Of a DNA stretch of 23,285 nucleotides, positions 1 through 6,307 are shown in pieces. Source of the DNA: SFDP01 sp051653625 (GTDB lineage Bacteria > Bacillota > Clostridia > Lachnospirales > Lachnospiraceae). Each line of letters opens with the position of its first letter. Within the stretch, counting starts at the first letter, position 1. The translations under genes and the position numbers were made by a program. The stretch covers positions 1-23,285 of the forward strand of contig JBOFWM010000021.1 of NCBI GenBank assembly GCA_051653625.1, read 5' to 3'. The notes under the pieces are model-generated. The model ran no database searches. It was given only the letters and a program-made list of their open reading frames with translations, and was not told where the DNA came from.

Positions 1-54
1 GTAAGCATGGCAACATGTTCAGCTGATGGTTACTAATCGGTCGAGGGCTTATCC
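1..54 (+). rRNA. 23S ribosomal RNA, 3' end (partial)
   Basis: The first ~50 bases match the conserved 3' end of bacterial 23S rRNA. They contain the GTTCAGCTGA segment and the terminal ACTAATCGGTCGAGGGCTT block that follows it in low-GC Gram-positives. The rest of the gene lies left of the window. The exact mature 3' end cannot be fixed by eye; I place it just after the GGGCTT motif, near base 54. No 5S rRNA or tRNA follows before the terminator at 152-178, so this is the end of the rRNA operon as seen here. Confidence 0.9.
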
Positions 55-151
55 TAACGGAAATAGGTGAATGTTAATCAGGAGATGACATCATTTGAAA
101 AGAAATTGATTAAACGTATTCGGTTTTGAAGGTATAATATTTTAAATTTTT

Positions 152-178
152 AAAACCTTATTTTATAAGGTTTTTTTT
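152..178 (+). terminator. Rho-independent terminator of the rRNA operon
   Basis: A perfect 10-bp inverted repeat (AAAACCTTAT at 152-161, ATAAGGTTTT at 165-174) with a three-base TTT loop runs into an eight-T tract at 171-178. It follows the 23S 3' end by about 100 bases, so it should end the rRNA transcript before cheV. Confidence 0.85.
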
Positions 179-196
179 GTTTATTTTTGTAAAAAG

Positions 197-226
197 TTGT
201 GATATAATATACAATGATTATATAAT
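197..226 (+). promoter_or_regulatory. Putative promoter of cheV
   Basis: A TTGTGA -35-like box (197-202) and a perfect TATAAT -10 box (221-226) are separated by 18 bases. This would start transcription around 233, just ahead of the GAGGTGG ribosome binding site and the ATG at 249. A second TATAAT occurs at 203-208 without a clear -35. The sequence does not resemble a sigma-28 flagellar promoter. Confidence 0.5.
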
Positions 227-248
227 ATGATGTGTGTGAGGTGGAAAA

Positions 249-1142
249 ATGGATACAAAGATTCTATTAGAAAATGGAACAAATGAGTTAGAGGTTTTAG
301 AATTTACATTAGAGGGCAATTCATACGGGATTAATGTTGCAAAGGTTAAAGAAATTATTCCTTATCAAAAAGTTACTCCAGTACCAAATGCACATCCTAG
401 CATTGAAGGTATTTTTATGCCTAGAGATGTTATGATAACGGCAATAGATTTAAAAAACTGTTTGCAAAGAGGAGCAGCTAATGATAAAGGATTATTTATT
501 GTTACGAACTTTAATAAATTAGATATCGCATTTCACGTAGATCATGTATTAGGAATACATAGAGTTTCATGGAAAGATATAATTAAACCTAATTTAACTG
601 TATCAACAGCAGAAGATGGCGTGTCAACAGGTATTATTAAACAAGATAACAAACTGACAATTATTTTAGATTTTGAAAAAATTGTATCAGATATTAATCC
701 AGATACGGGATTAAAAGTTGCTGAAATTGATGAATTAGGATTTAGAGAACGTAAAGATGTTCCTATTTTGATTGCAGAAGACTCTATTTTATTAAATAAA
801 CTTATTGTAGAATCATTGAAAAAGGCAGGTTATCATAACTTAACACATACGGAAAATGGACAAGAAGCATGGGATTTTATTAAAGAATGCAAAGAAAATG
901 GTACATTAGACGATCATGTAAAATGTGTAATAACAGATATTGAAATGCCAATTATGGATGGTCATCGACTTACAAAATTAATCAAAGAAGGCGAAGATAC
1001 AAAAAATATTCCAATTATTATATTCTCTTCTCTTGTAAATGATGACATGAGAAGAAAAGGTGAAGCATTAGGTGCTAATGCACAATTATCTAAACCTGAA
1101 ATTGCAAATCTTGTTAGAGAGATTGATAAATTAGTTTTTTAA
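249..1142 (+). CDS. cheV: Chemotaxis coupling protein CheV (CheW-like domain + receiver domain)
   Basis: CheV couples chemoreceptors to the CheA kinase and also carries a phosphorylatable receiver domain used in adaptation. Residues ~13-150 form a CheW-like domain; residues ~170-297 are a response-regulator receiver. In the receiver, the acidic pair E177-D178, the phospho-acceptor D230 (in VITDIEMP), S260/S261 and K282 (in SKP) are all in place, so it should be phosphorylatable by CheA. The length of 297 aa is normal for the family. The start is supported by the AGGTGG ribosome binding site just upstream. It is a stand-alone unit between the rRNA terminator and its own terminator; no other chemotaxis or flagellar gene lies in the window, so its partners must be elsewhere. 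The assignment is firm from domain order. Confidence 0.93.
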   Translation: MDTKILLENGTNELEVLEFTLEGNSYGINVAKVKEIIPYQKVTPVPNAHPSIEGIFMPRDVMITAIDLKNCLQRGAANDKGLFIVTNFNKLDIAFHVDHVLGIHRVSWKDIIKPNLTVSTAEDGVSTGIIKQDNKLTIILDFEKIVSDINPDTGLKVAEIDELGFRERKDVPILIAEDSILLNKLIVESLKKAGYHNLTHTENGQEAWDFIKECKENGTLDDHVKCVITDIEMPIMDGHRLTKLIKEGEDTKNIPIIIFSSLVNDDMRRKGEALGANAQLSKPEIANLVREIDKLVF

Positions 1143-1143
1143 A

Positions 1144-1180
1144 CATAATAAAAGCCGGGATTATCCCGGCTTTTATTATG
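1144..1180. terminator. Bidirectional terminator after cheV
   Basis: A perfect 17-bp inverted repeat (1144-1160 and 1164-1180) surrounds a TTA loop. The GC-rich core AGCCGGGA/TCCCGGCT is flanked by A-run and T-run arms, so it can work in either direction. It begins two bases after the cheV stop codon. Confidence 0.9.
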
Positions 1181-1215
1181 AATATATAATATTACTATTA
1201 GAAACGGAGTATCTT

Positions 1216-1842
1216 ATGTATAGTGAATTGAAAAATAAGATAAATAATTCTGAATTTATTATCGTAGGAATTGGAAAAATAGCGCAGAATGAAAATACTG
1301 CAAAAGCTTATAATAAGCTAAAGGAGCTTTTGCAAAATAAAAATTATTTTATTATTACATTATCTAACGATGATGAAATATATAAAGTGGGATTTGAAAA
1401 AGACCGTATTGTTGCTCCTTGTGGAACGCATATGTTATTACAATGTGAAGATAATTGTTCGAATGAAGTAGTAGCTGTTGAGGATTTTTTAGAAGAGTTT
1501 AAAAATGGGAAAGCGAAATGTCAACATTGTTCTAAGAATCTTGTTTTTAATTTAAAAGAACATGAAAAGTATTGTGAAACAGGGTATATAAAAGATTGGG
1601 AGAACTATACACTTTGGTTACAAAAAACATTAAATAAAGAGATTGTAATGTTAGAATTAGGAGTTGGTCTTGAGTATCCTTCTGTGATTAGATGGCCGTT
1701 TGAAAAAATTGCTTTTTTTAATTTGAAATCTTTTTTATATCGAATACATAGCACTTTATTTCAAATACCTGAAGAAATAAAAGTAAGATGTTGTAAAATT
1801 GAACAAGATCCCATTGATTTTTTATTAAATGAAATTGTATAA
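1216..1842 (+). CDS. Sir2-like protein of unknown activity
   Basis: A 208-residue protein resembling the sirtuin (NAD-dependent deacylase) fold. An N-terminal IIVGIGK stretch (15-21) sits where sirtuins have the GAGIS nucleotide-binding loop. Four cysteines, C77, C81, C102 and C105, have the spacing of the sirtuin zinc site. A C-terminal ELGVGLEYPSVIRWPFE block (~147-163) resembles the late-sirtuin segment LGVG..TP..IRYPFE. The HG that carries the catalytic His is not evident: the matching position reads APCGTHMLLQC. It may therefore be a non-deacetylating NAD- or ADP-ribose-binding relative. The GGAG ribosome binding site at 1205-1208 supports the start. It lies between the cheV terminator and the membrane-protein gene at 1919. 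Family placement is moderate; the function is unknown. Confidence 0.6.
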   Translation: MYSELKNKINNSEFIIVGIGKIAQNENTAKAYNKLKELLQNKNYFIITLSNDDEIYKVGFEKDRIVAPCGTHMLLQCEDNCSNEVVAVEDFLEEFKNGKAKCQHCSKNLVFNLKEHEKYCETGYIKDWENYTLWLQKTLNKEIVMLELGVGLEYPSVIRWPFEKIAFFNLKSFLYRIHSTLFQIPEEIKVRCCKIEQDPIDFLLNEIV

Positions 1843-1918
1843 AGTATTTTACTATGCTAAAATTAAAATAAAGTTTGTATGAAAATAAAATATAATTCAT
1901 TCAGAAAGGTGTTAGAAA

Positions 1919-3304
1919 ATGGATTCCAATGAAAAATATCTTGATGAATTGCTAAAAACAGTTAGTGATCCATCTACAGAGGCAGAAGAGAGATTAGATG
2001 AAGTTTCAGTTGAAAAGGAAATAATACGCGAAAAAAATAACGATAATGATGGAATGACAGAAGAAGATATTAGTGAATTGTTATCTGCTGCTAAAAATCA
2101 TGCTGAAGACACAATGGATACACTTGTACAAGAAGTTGAAAATACAAATGTATTAGATGAAGATGTAGCAGAGATAGAAGAATTATTGGAAATGGATTCT
2201 TTAAATATACCAATTTCAAATACGCAAGAAGAACAAGAAGTTGCTAGTGATCGTAATATCGATGTTTCATCAGAGCCTTTCGATATAAATGATGCAAGTG
2301 AAATTGATGAATTATTGCAAAATAAACAAGAAAAAAAGAAAGAAAAAAAACCTGGATTTTTAGAAAAGCTTTTAAAATTAATGACTGAAACAGATGAAGA
2401 CTTGAATTTAAGTGAAGCAGATGAATTAGGAAGTATTTCTGATGAAAATTTAGCAATATTAGAAGAACTAAATGCAGAAGAAGAAAAGAAAAAAATTAAA
2501 GAAAAGAAGCCTAAAAAAGAAAAAAAAGTAAAAGCCAAAAAACCGAAAAAAGAGAAAAAGGCCAAAGCCAAAAAACCGAAAAAAGAAAAAAAAGTAAAAG
2601 AAAAAAAAGAAGAAAAGCCTTTAAAAAAATTACCAAAGAAAAAAGTGATTGTTACATATCTTTTTGCTCTTACAATTTTGGCTGGAATTTTAATACTTTA
2701 TTTTGCAATTGAACCAATGATGGTGATGGAAAAAGCAAATGCATATTACGAAGAAGGAAATTACGAACAAGCATATTTAACGTATTACGGAAGAGAGTTA
2801 AGTGATGAAGACTCTAATAAATTTGAAAGTACAAAAATAATATTGCGTATGAATAGAAAATTAGATGCTTATTATAATTTTGTTCAATTAAATATGATGG
2901 AAAAAGCATTAAATTCTTTAATTGAATCAATTAAAGTTTATGATTCTTTAGTGATATTTGCACAAGAATACAATGTTTTGGATGAAGTTAATAAAATATA
3001 TTCTAATATTTTATCAATCTTATCAAGTCAATTTAATTTGAGTGAAGAGAATGCAAGGGGAATACTTAATACAGATAGTGATGCGACATACACTAGAACA
3101 TTGCAAAGTATTGTTAACGGTACTTATAATCAATCTGGTACACAAAATAATATTCAAATAGAAGAACCAACTACAGAAGAAGCAAATACGGAAGAAGCAA
3201 ATACGGAAGAAGCAAATACAGAAGAAGCAACTACGGAAGAAGTAACTACAGAAGAAAATGTCATGGATGATAATAAACAAATTGAATTACCAGAAGAATT
3301 ATAA
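1919..3304 (+). CDS. Single-pass membrane protein with Lys-rich repeats and acidic TEEAN repeats, function unknown
   Basis: I do not recognise this 461-residue protein. Residues 1-180 are strongly acidic and predicted cytoplasmic. Residues ~185-242 are a lysine-rich stretch containing three near-identical 11-residue units (KKPKKEKKVKA-like, ~197-229). One hydrophobic segment (~243-265) follows, placing the C-terminal half outside the membrane by the positive-inside rule. Residues 270-360 are helical, with AYYEEGNYEQAY resembling one TPR half-repeat. Residues 418-446 are a five-residue repeat (TEEAN/TEEAT/TEEVT) written as 15-base units. The tail would suit a flexible surface or wall linker, but no LPXTG is visible. 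An AAAGGTG ribosome binding site precedes the ATG. hisH starts 17 bases downstream, so the two are probably co-transcribed, with no obvious functional link. Confidence 0.75.
   Translation: MDSNEKYLDELLKTVSDPSTEAEERLDEVSVEKEIIREKNNDNDGMTEEDISELLSAAKNHAEDTMDTLVQEVENTNVLDEDVAEIEELLEMDSLNIPISNTQEEQEVASDRNIDVSSEPFDINDASEIDELLQNKQEKKKEKKPGFLEKLLKLMTETDEDLNLSEADELGSISDENLAILEELNAEEEKKKIKEKKPKKEKKVKAKKPKKEKKAKAKKPKKEKKVKEKKEEKPLKKLPKKKVIVTYLFALTILAGILILYFAIEPMMVMEKANAYYEEGNYEQAYLTYYGRELSDEDSNKFESTKIILRMNRKLDAYYNFVQLNMMEKALNSLIESIKVYDSLVIFAQEYNVLDEVNKIYSNILSILSSQFNLSEENARGILNTDSDATYTRTLQSIVNGTYNQSGTQNNIQIEEPTTEEANTEEANTEEANTEEATTEEVTTEENVMDDNKQIELPEEL
2508..2605 (+). repeat. In-frame repeat encoding the Lys-rich KKPKKEKK units
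   Basis: Three imperfect 33-base units within the membrane-protein gene encode KKPKKEKK followed by VKA, AKA or VKE. The DNA is almost pure A/G with several runs of six to eight As. Such tracts favour replication or transcription slippage and copy-number change. Confidence 0.7.
3170..3256 (+). repeat. 15-base tandem repeat encoding TEEAN-type units
   Basis: About five to six tandem copies of a 15-base unit (GAAGAAGCAAATACG and variants) encode the five-residue units of residues 418-446. The unit length is a multiple of three, so copy-number changes would lengthen or shorten the exported tail without a frameshift. The middle copies are near-identical at DNA level, suggesting recent duplication. 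Confidence 0.8.
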
Positions 3305-3321
3305 AGGATTAAAGGGGAACT

Positions 3322-3927
3322 ATGATTGTAATAATAGATTATGATGCAGGAAATATAAGAAGTGTCGAAAAGGCAATTGTATCATTAGGTGAAGAAGCAA
3401 TTATTTCTAGAGACAAAGCGGTTATTTTAGCTGCAGATAAGATAATATTGCCAGGTGTTGGATCATTTGGTGATGCAATGGAAAAATTAATCGCTTATGA
3501 ATTAGTAGATGTGATCAAAGAAGCGGTAAGAAGACAAATTCCATTTTTAGGAATTTGTTTGGGGATGCAGTTATTATTTGAAAAAAGTGAAGAAAGTAAT
3601 GGTGTTATGGGCCTTTGCCTATTAGAAGGGGAGATTCTAAGAATTCCAGAACATGAAAATTTAAAAGTACCTCATATGGGATGGAACTCTCTTGCACTTC
3701 AAAACAATAGTACTTTATTTAAAGAGTTAGATGATGAAAGTTACGTTTATTTTGTTCATTCTTATTATCTAGCTGCAAAAGATCCTTCAATTGTTACAGC
3801 AACAACAGAATATAATGTTACAATACATGCAGCAGTACAAAAAGAGTATATATATGGATGTCAATTTCATCCTGAAAAGAGTTCAGATGTAGGATTAAAA
3901 ATATTAGCTAATTTTATTAGTAGTTAA
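3322..3927 (+). CDS. hisH: Imidazole glycerol phosphate synthase, glutaminase subunit HisH
   Basis: HisH hydrolyses glutamine and passes ammonia to HisF, giving imidazole glycerol phosphate (histidine pathway) and AICAR (returned to purine synthesis). The class I glutamine amidotransferase signature is complete: the nucleophile C79 in FLGICLGMQ, and the H183/E185 pair in CQFHPEKSS. The N-terminal IDYDAGN and LPGVGSF motifs are typical. The length of 201 aa is normal. An AAAGGGG ribosome binding site precedes the ATG. hisF begins 24 bases downstream, as expected for subunits of one heterodimer. The other his genes are not in this window, so the pathway is split or its main operon is elsewhere. 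Confidence 0.96.
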   Translation: MIVIIDYDAGNIRSVEKAIVSLGEEAIISRDKAVILAADKIILPGVGSFGDAMEKLIAYELVDVIKEAVRRQIPFLGICLGMQLLFEKSEESNGVMGLCLLEGEILRIPEHENLKVPHMGWNSLALQNNSTLFKELDDESYVYFVHSYYLAAKDPSIVTATTEYNVTIHAAVQKEYIYGCQFHPEKSSDVGLKILANFISS

Positions 3928-3951
3928 AATAGAAGATAGGAAAGTAAAAGT

Positions 3952-4713
3952 ATGCATACAAAAAGAATTATACCTTGTTTAGATGTTCATAATGGTAGAG
4001 TGGTAAAGGGGGTTAATTTTGTAAATTTAACGGATGCTGGAGACCCAGTAGAAATTGCAGCAGCTTATGATAAAGCAGGTGCAGATGAACTTGTTTTTCT
4101 TGACATTACAGCATCTTCAGATGGAAGAGATACTGTAGTAGATATGGTTAGAAGAGTAGCAGAAAAAGTATTTATCCCATTTACTGTTGGAGGTGGAATT
4201 CGAAGTGTAGATGATTTTAAAGCATTACTTAGAGAAGGTGCAGATAAAATTTCTATTAATTCTTCGGCGATTAATGATCCTTATTTGATAAGCCGTGCAG
4301 CAGATAAATTTGGAAGTCAATGTGTTGTAGTTGCAATTGATGCAAAACAAAGAAATGATAAATCTGGTTTTAATATTTATAAAAATGGTGGAAGAATAGA
4401 TGTTGGAATAGATGCTTTAGAATGGGCATTGGAAGTTGAAAAATTAGGAGCAGGAGAGATTTTGCTTACAAGTATGGATGGTGATGGTACAAAAGCAGGG
4501 TTTGATTTAGAATTAACTAGTTTGATAGCAAATCATGTAAAAATTCCAGTGATAGCTTCTGGAGGTGCTGGTAAATTAGAACATTTTAAAACTGCGTTTA
4601 CAATTGGAAATGCAGATGCAGCATTAGCAGCTTCTTTATTTCACTTTAAAGAGTTAGAAATAAGGGAAGTAAAATCTTATCTTAAAAATGAAGGAATAAA
4701 TGTAAGATTATGA
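3952..4713 (+). CDS. hisF: Imidazole glycerol phosphate synthase, cyclase subunit HisF
   Basis: HisF is the (beta/alpha)8-barrel synthase subunit that converts PRFAR plus ammonia from HisH into imidazole glycerol phosphate and AICAR. The two catalytic aspartates are present at the canonical positions, D11 (IPCLDVHNGRVVKG) and D130 (VVAIDAKQ). Both phosphate-binding half-barrel motifs are visible: FTVGGGIRS (~77-85) and the later VIASGGAGK. The length of 253 aa is standard. An AGGAAAG ribosome binding site lies upstream. Its stop overlaps the ung start by four bases (ATGA at 4710-4713), which implies translational coupling. Confidence 0.97.
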   Translation: MHTKRIIPCLDVHNGRVVKGVNFVNLTDAGDPVEIAAAYDKAGADELVFLDITASSDGRDTVVDMVRRVAEKVFIPFTVGGGIRSVDDFKALLREGADKISINSSAINDPYLISRAADKFGSQCVVVAIDAKQRNDKSGFNIYKNGGRIDVGIDALEWALEVEKLGAGEILLTSMDGDGTKAGFDLELTSLIANHVKIPVIASGGAGKLEHFKTAFTIGNADAALAASLFHFKELEIREVKSYLKNEGINVRL

Positions 4714-5375
4714 TTGAAAAAGAATGGGATCTTGTGTTACAAGATGAATTTATAAAAGAATATTATAAAGCATTAGAAGCGTTCTTAGAGCATGAATATA
4801 ATCAGTATCAAATTTTCCCTAAAAGAGAAGAGATTTTTAGTGCATTTAAAGCAACTCCATTATCTAAAGTAAAAGTTGTTATTTTAGGTCAGGATCCTTA
4901 TCATGATATCAATCAAGCACATGGTATGAGTTTTTCAATACAACGTGAACAACAAAAAATTCCACCTTCTCTTGTAAATATATATAAAGAAGTAATATCA
5001 GACCTTAACTTAGAAATGCCAAATCATGGAAATTTAAGTTATTGGGCAGAGCAAGGTGTTTTATTGCTTAATACGGTATTAACCGTCCGGGCGCATGAAG
5101 CACATTCGCATAAAGGAAAAGGTTGGGAAGAATTTACAAATGCTGTTATTTCCATTTTAAATAAGGAAGATAGACCGATTGTTTTTTTATTGTGGGGAAA
5201 ACCAGCATTAAAAGCACAAAAGTTATTAAATAATAAGAAACATTTAGTTCTTTATACAGCACATCCAAGTCCATTATCTTCTTATAGAGGATTTTTTGGA
5301 TGTAAACATTTTAGTAAAACAAATGATTTTTTAATCACACATAATATTTTGCCAATTGATTGGCAAATTACATAA
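4710..5375 (+). CDS. ung: Uracil-DNA glycosylase (family 1)
   Basis: Ung removes uracil from DNA, starting base excision repair of deaminated cytosine and misincorporated dUMP. Family 1 motifs are intact: the water-activating loop GQDPYH with catalytic D62, the GMSFSI segment, LLLNTVLTVR (~118-127), and the minor-groove intercalation loop HPSPLSSYRGF with H185. The length of 221 aa is normal. Its ATG overlaps the hisF stop (ATGA), so translation is probably coupled to hisF. No metabolic link to histidine synthesis is evident. A strong terminator begins four bases after the stop codon, making ung the last gene of this unit. Confidence 0.97.
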   Translation: MIEKEWDLVLQDEFIKEYYKALEAFLEHEYNQYQIFPKREEIFSAFKATPLSKVKVVILGQDPYHDINQAHGMSFSIQREQQKIPPSLVNIYKEVISDLNLEMPNHGNLSYWAEQGVLLLNTVLTVRAHEAHSHKGKGWEEFTNAVISILNKEDRPIVFLLWGKPALKAQKLLNNKKHLVLYTAHPSPLSSYRGFFGCKHFSKTNDFLITHNILPIDWQIT

Positions 5376-5378
5376 TTT

Positions 5379-5421
5379 AGGAAGAAAAAGATAGAATACT
5401 TATCTTTTTCTTCCTTTTTTT
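5379..5421 (+). terminator. Rho-independent terminator after ung
   Basis: A perfect 15-bp inverted repeat (5379-5393 and 5401-5415) with a seven-base loop is followed by a run of Ts. The stem is A/G-rich on the left arm and T/C-rich on the right. It closes the unit running from the membrane-protein gene through ung. Confidence 0.88.
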
Positions 5422-5491
5422 ATTGATTTTAACTTGCAAAAATTTGAAAACAAAAGCAGTGTTTGTTAAATGAAACGTCTAAAAATAGCAA

Positions 5492-5520
5492 TTGACAAAT
5501 AAAAAAATATGGGATACAAT
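5492..5520 (+). promoter_or_regulatory. Near-consensus sigma-A promoter of the TrmB-family regulator gene
   Basis: A perfect -35 box TTGACA (5492-5497), a 17-base spacer and TACAAT (5515-5520) form one of the best promoters in the window. Transcription should start near 5527. The upstream in-frame ATG at 5509 lies inside this promoter, which rules it out as the start codon for a transcript made here. Confidence 0.85.
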
Positions 5521-5524
5521 TATA

Positions 5525-5544
5525 GTGTTTTTAAAAAGAAACAC
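5525..5544 (+). promoter_or_regulatory. Candidate operator, inverted repeat at the transcription start
   Basis: GTGTTT (5525-5530) and AAACAC (5539-5544) form a six-base inverted repeat over the predicted transcription start. The position suits autorepression by the DNA-binding protein encoded just downstream. This is inference from position and symmetry only. Confidence 0.35.
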
Positions 5545-5565
5545 CAAGGAATAAAGAGGTATTCA

Positions 5566-6261
5566 ATGGAAATAACACATGTTATTGATAAGATGATGAC
5601 TTTTGGATTGACAAGGCAAGAAGCAATAATATATATTTGTTTATGTGAACATGGTGAAATTACAGGTTATGAAGTATCTAAGTATACAGGAATCTCTAAA
5701 TCAAATATTTATGCAAGTCTTACTAGTTTGACAGAGAAGGGTGCGGCATATATAGTAGAGGGGACAGCAACAAAATATGTTCCAATAATGTTAAAAGAAT
5801 TTTTAGATAATAAAATGAGAGCATTTGAAAAGGACTGCACATATCTTCTAGAACATATGCCAAAGATTAAGAATACGTATAGTGGTTATATTACAATTGT
5901 TGGTTCATCTAATATTAAAAATAAAATTCGAGCAATGATTACACAGTGCGATATGAGATTATATTTGTTAGCACAAGGTAACATTATAGAGGATTTTAGA
6001 GAAGAGCTAGAAAAAGCAATTGCAAGGGATGTTAAAATCACCATTATAAGTGATACTGACTTTAGTGAAATTTCATATAAAAACTATTATGCAAAACAAA
6101 CGCAAGGACAGATTCGACTTATTATTGATTCAACTTATGTATTATCAGGAGAAATTACAGACAGAAGTAGTGATACTTGTCTTTTTTCGAAAGAAGAACA
6201 TTTAGTAACAATATTTAAAGAAGCATTACGTAATAAAATTCGTCTAATTGAACTAGAATAA
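5566..6261 (+). CDS. TrmB-family transcriptional regulator
   Basis: A 231-residue regulator. Residues ~8-75 are a TrmB-type winged helix-turn-helix (FGLTRQEAIIYICLCEHGE, then the recognition region GISKSNIYASLTSLTEKG). The C-terminal part (~100-230) resembles the effector or PLD-like domain seen behind TrmB helices. I place the start at 5566, not at the in-frame ATG at 5509: the AAAGAGG ribosome binding site is at 5553-5559, and 5509 falls inside the promoter. It is followed after 46 bases by a LysA-like decarboxylase gene without a terminator, so it probably controls its own unit and that enzyme. Archaeal TrmB proteins sense sugars; the ligand here is unknown. Confidence 0.85.
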   Translation: MEITHVIDKMMTFGLTRQEAIIYICLCEHGEITGYEVSKYTGISKSNIYASLTSLTEKGAAYIVEGTATKYVPIMLKEFLDNKMRAFEKDCTYLLEHMPKIKNTYSGYITIVGSSNIKNKIRAMITQCDMRLYLLAQGNIIEDFREELEKAIARDVKITIISDTDFSEISYKNYYAKQTQGQIRLIIDSTYVLSGEITDRSSDTCLFSKEEHLVTIFKEALRNKIRLIELE

Positions 6262-6307
6262 ACGTAATGTTAAGAAATAAAACAAAGGAAAAGAGAAAGG
6301 ATTTATT

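Noticed and set aside
2098..2571. Minus-strand ORFs rich in Phe/Ser opposite the Lys-rich membrane protein gene
   Set aside because: They mirror A/G-rich codons of the sense gene, and I saw no ribosome binding site or promoter for them.
3170..3256. Tandem 15-base repeats as a CRISPR or intergenic repeat array
   Set aside because: They are in frame, lack unique spacers, and encode a continuous low-complexity tail.
5509..5565. Longer N-terminus for the TrmB-family regulator starting at ATG 5509
   Set aside because: The codon lies inside the -35/-10 promoter, has no ribosome binding site, and an AAAGAGG site fits the ATG at 5566.
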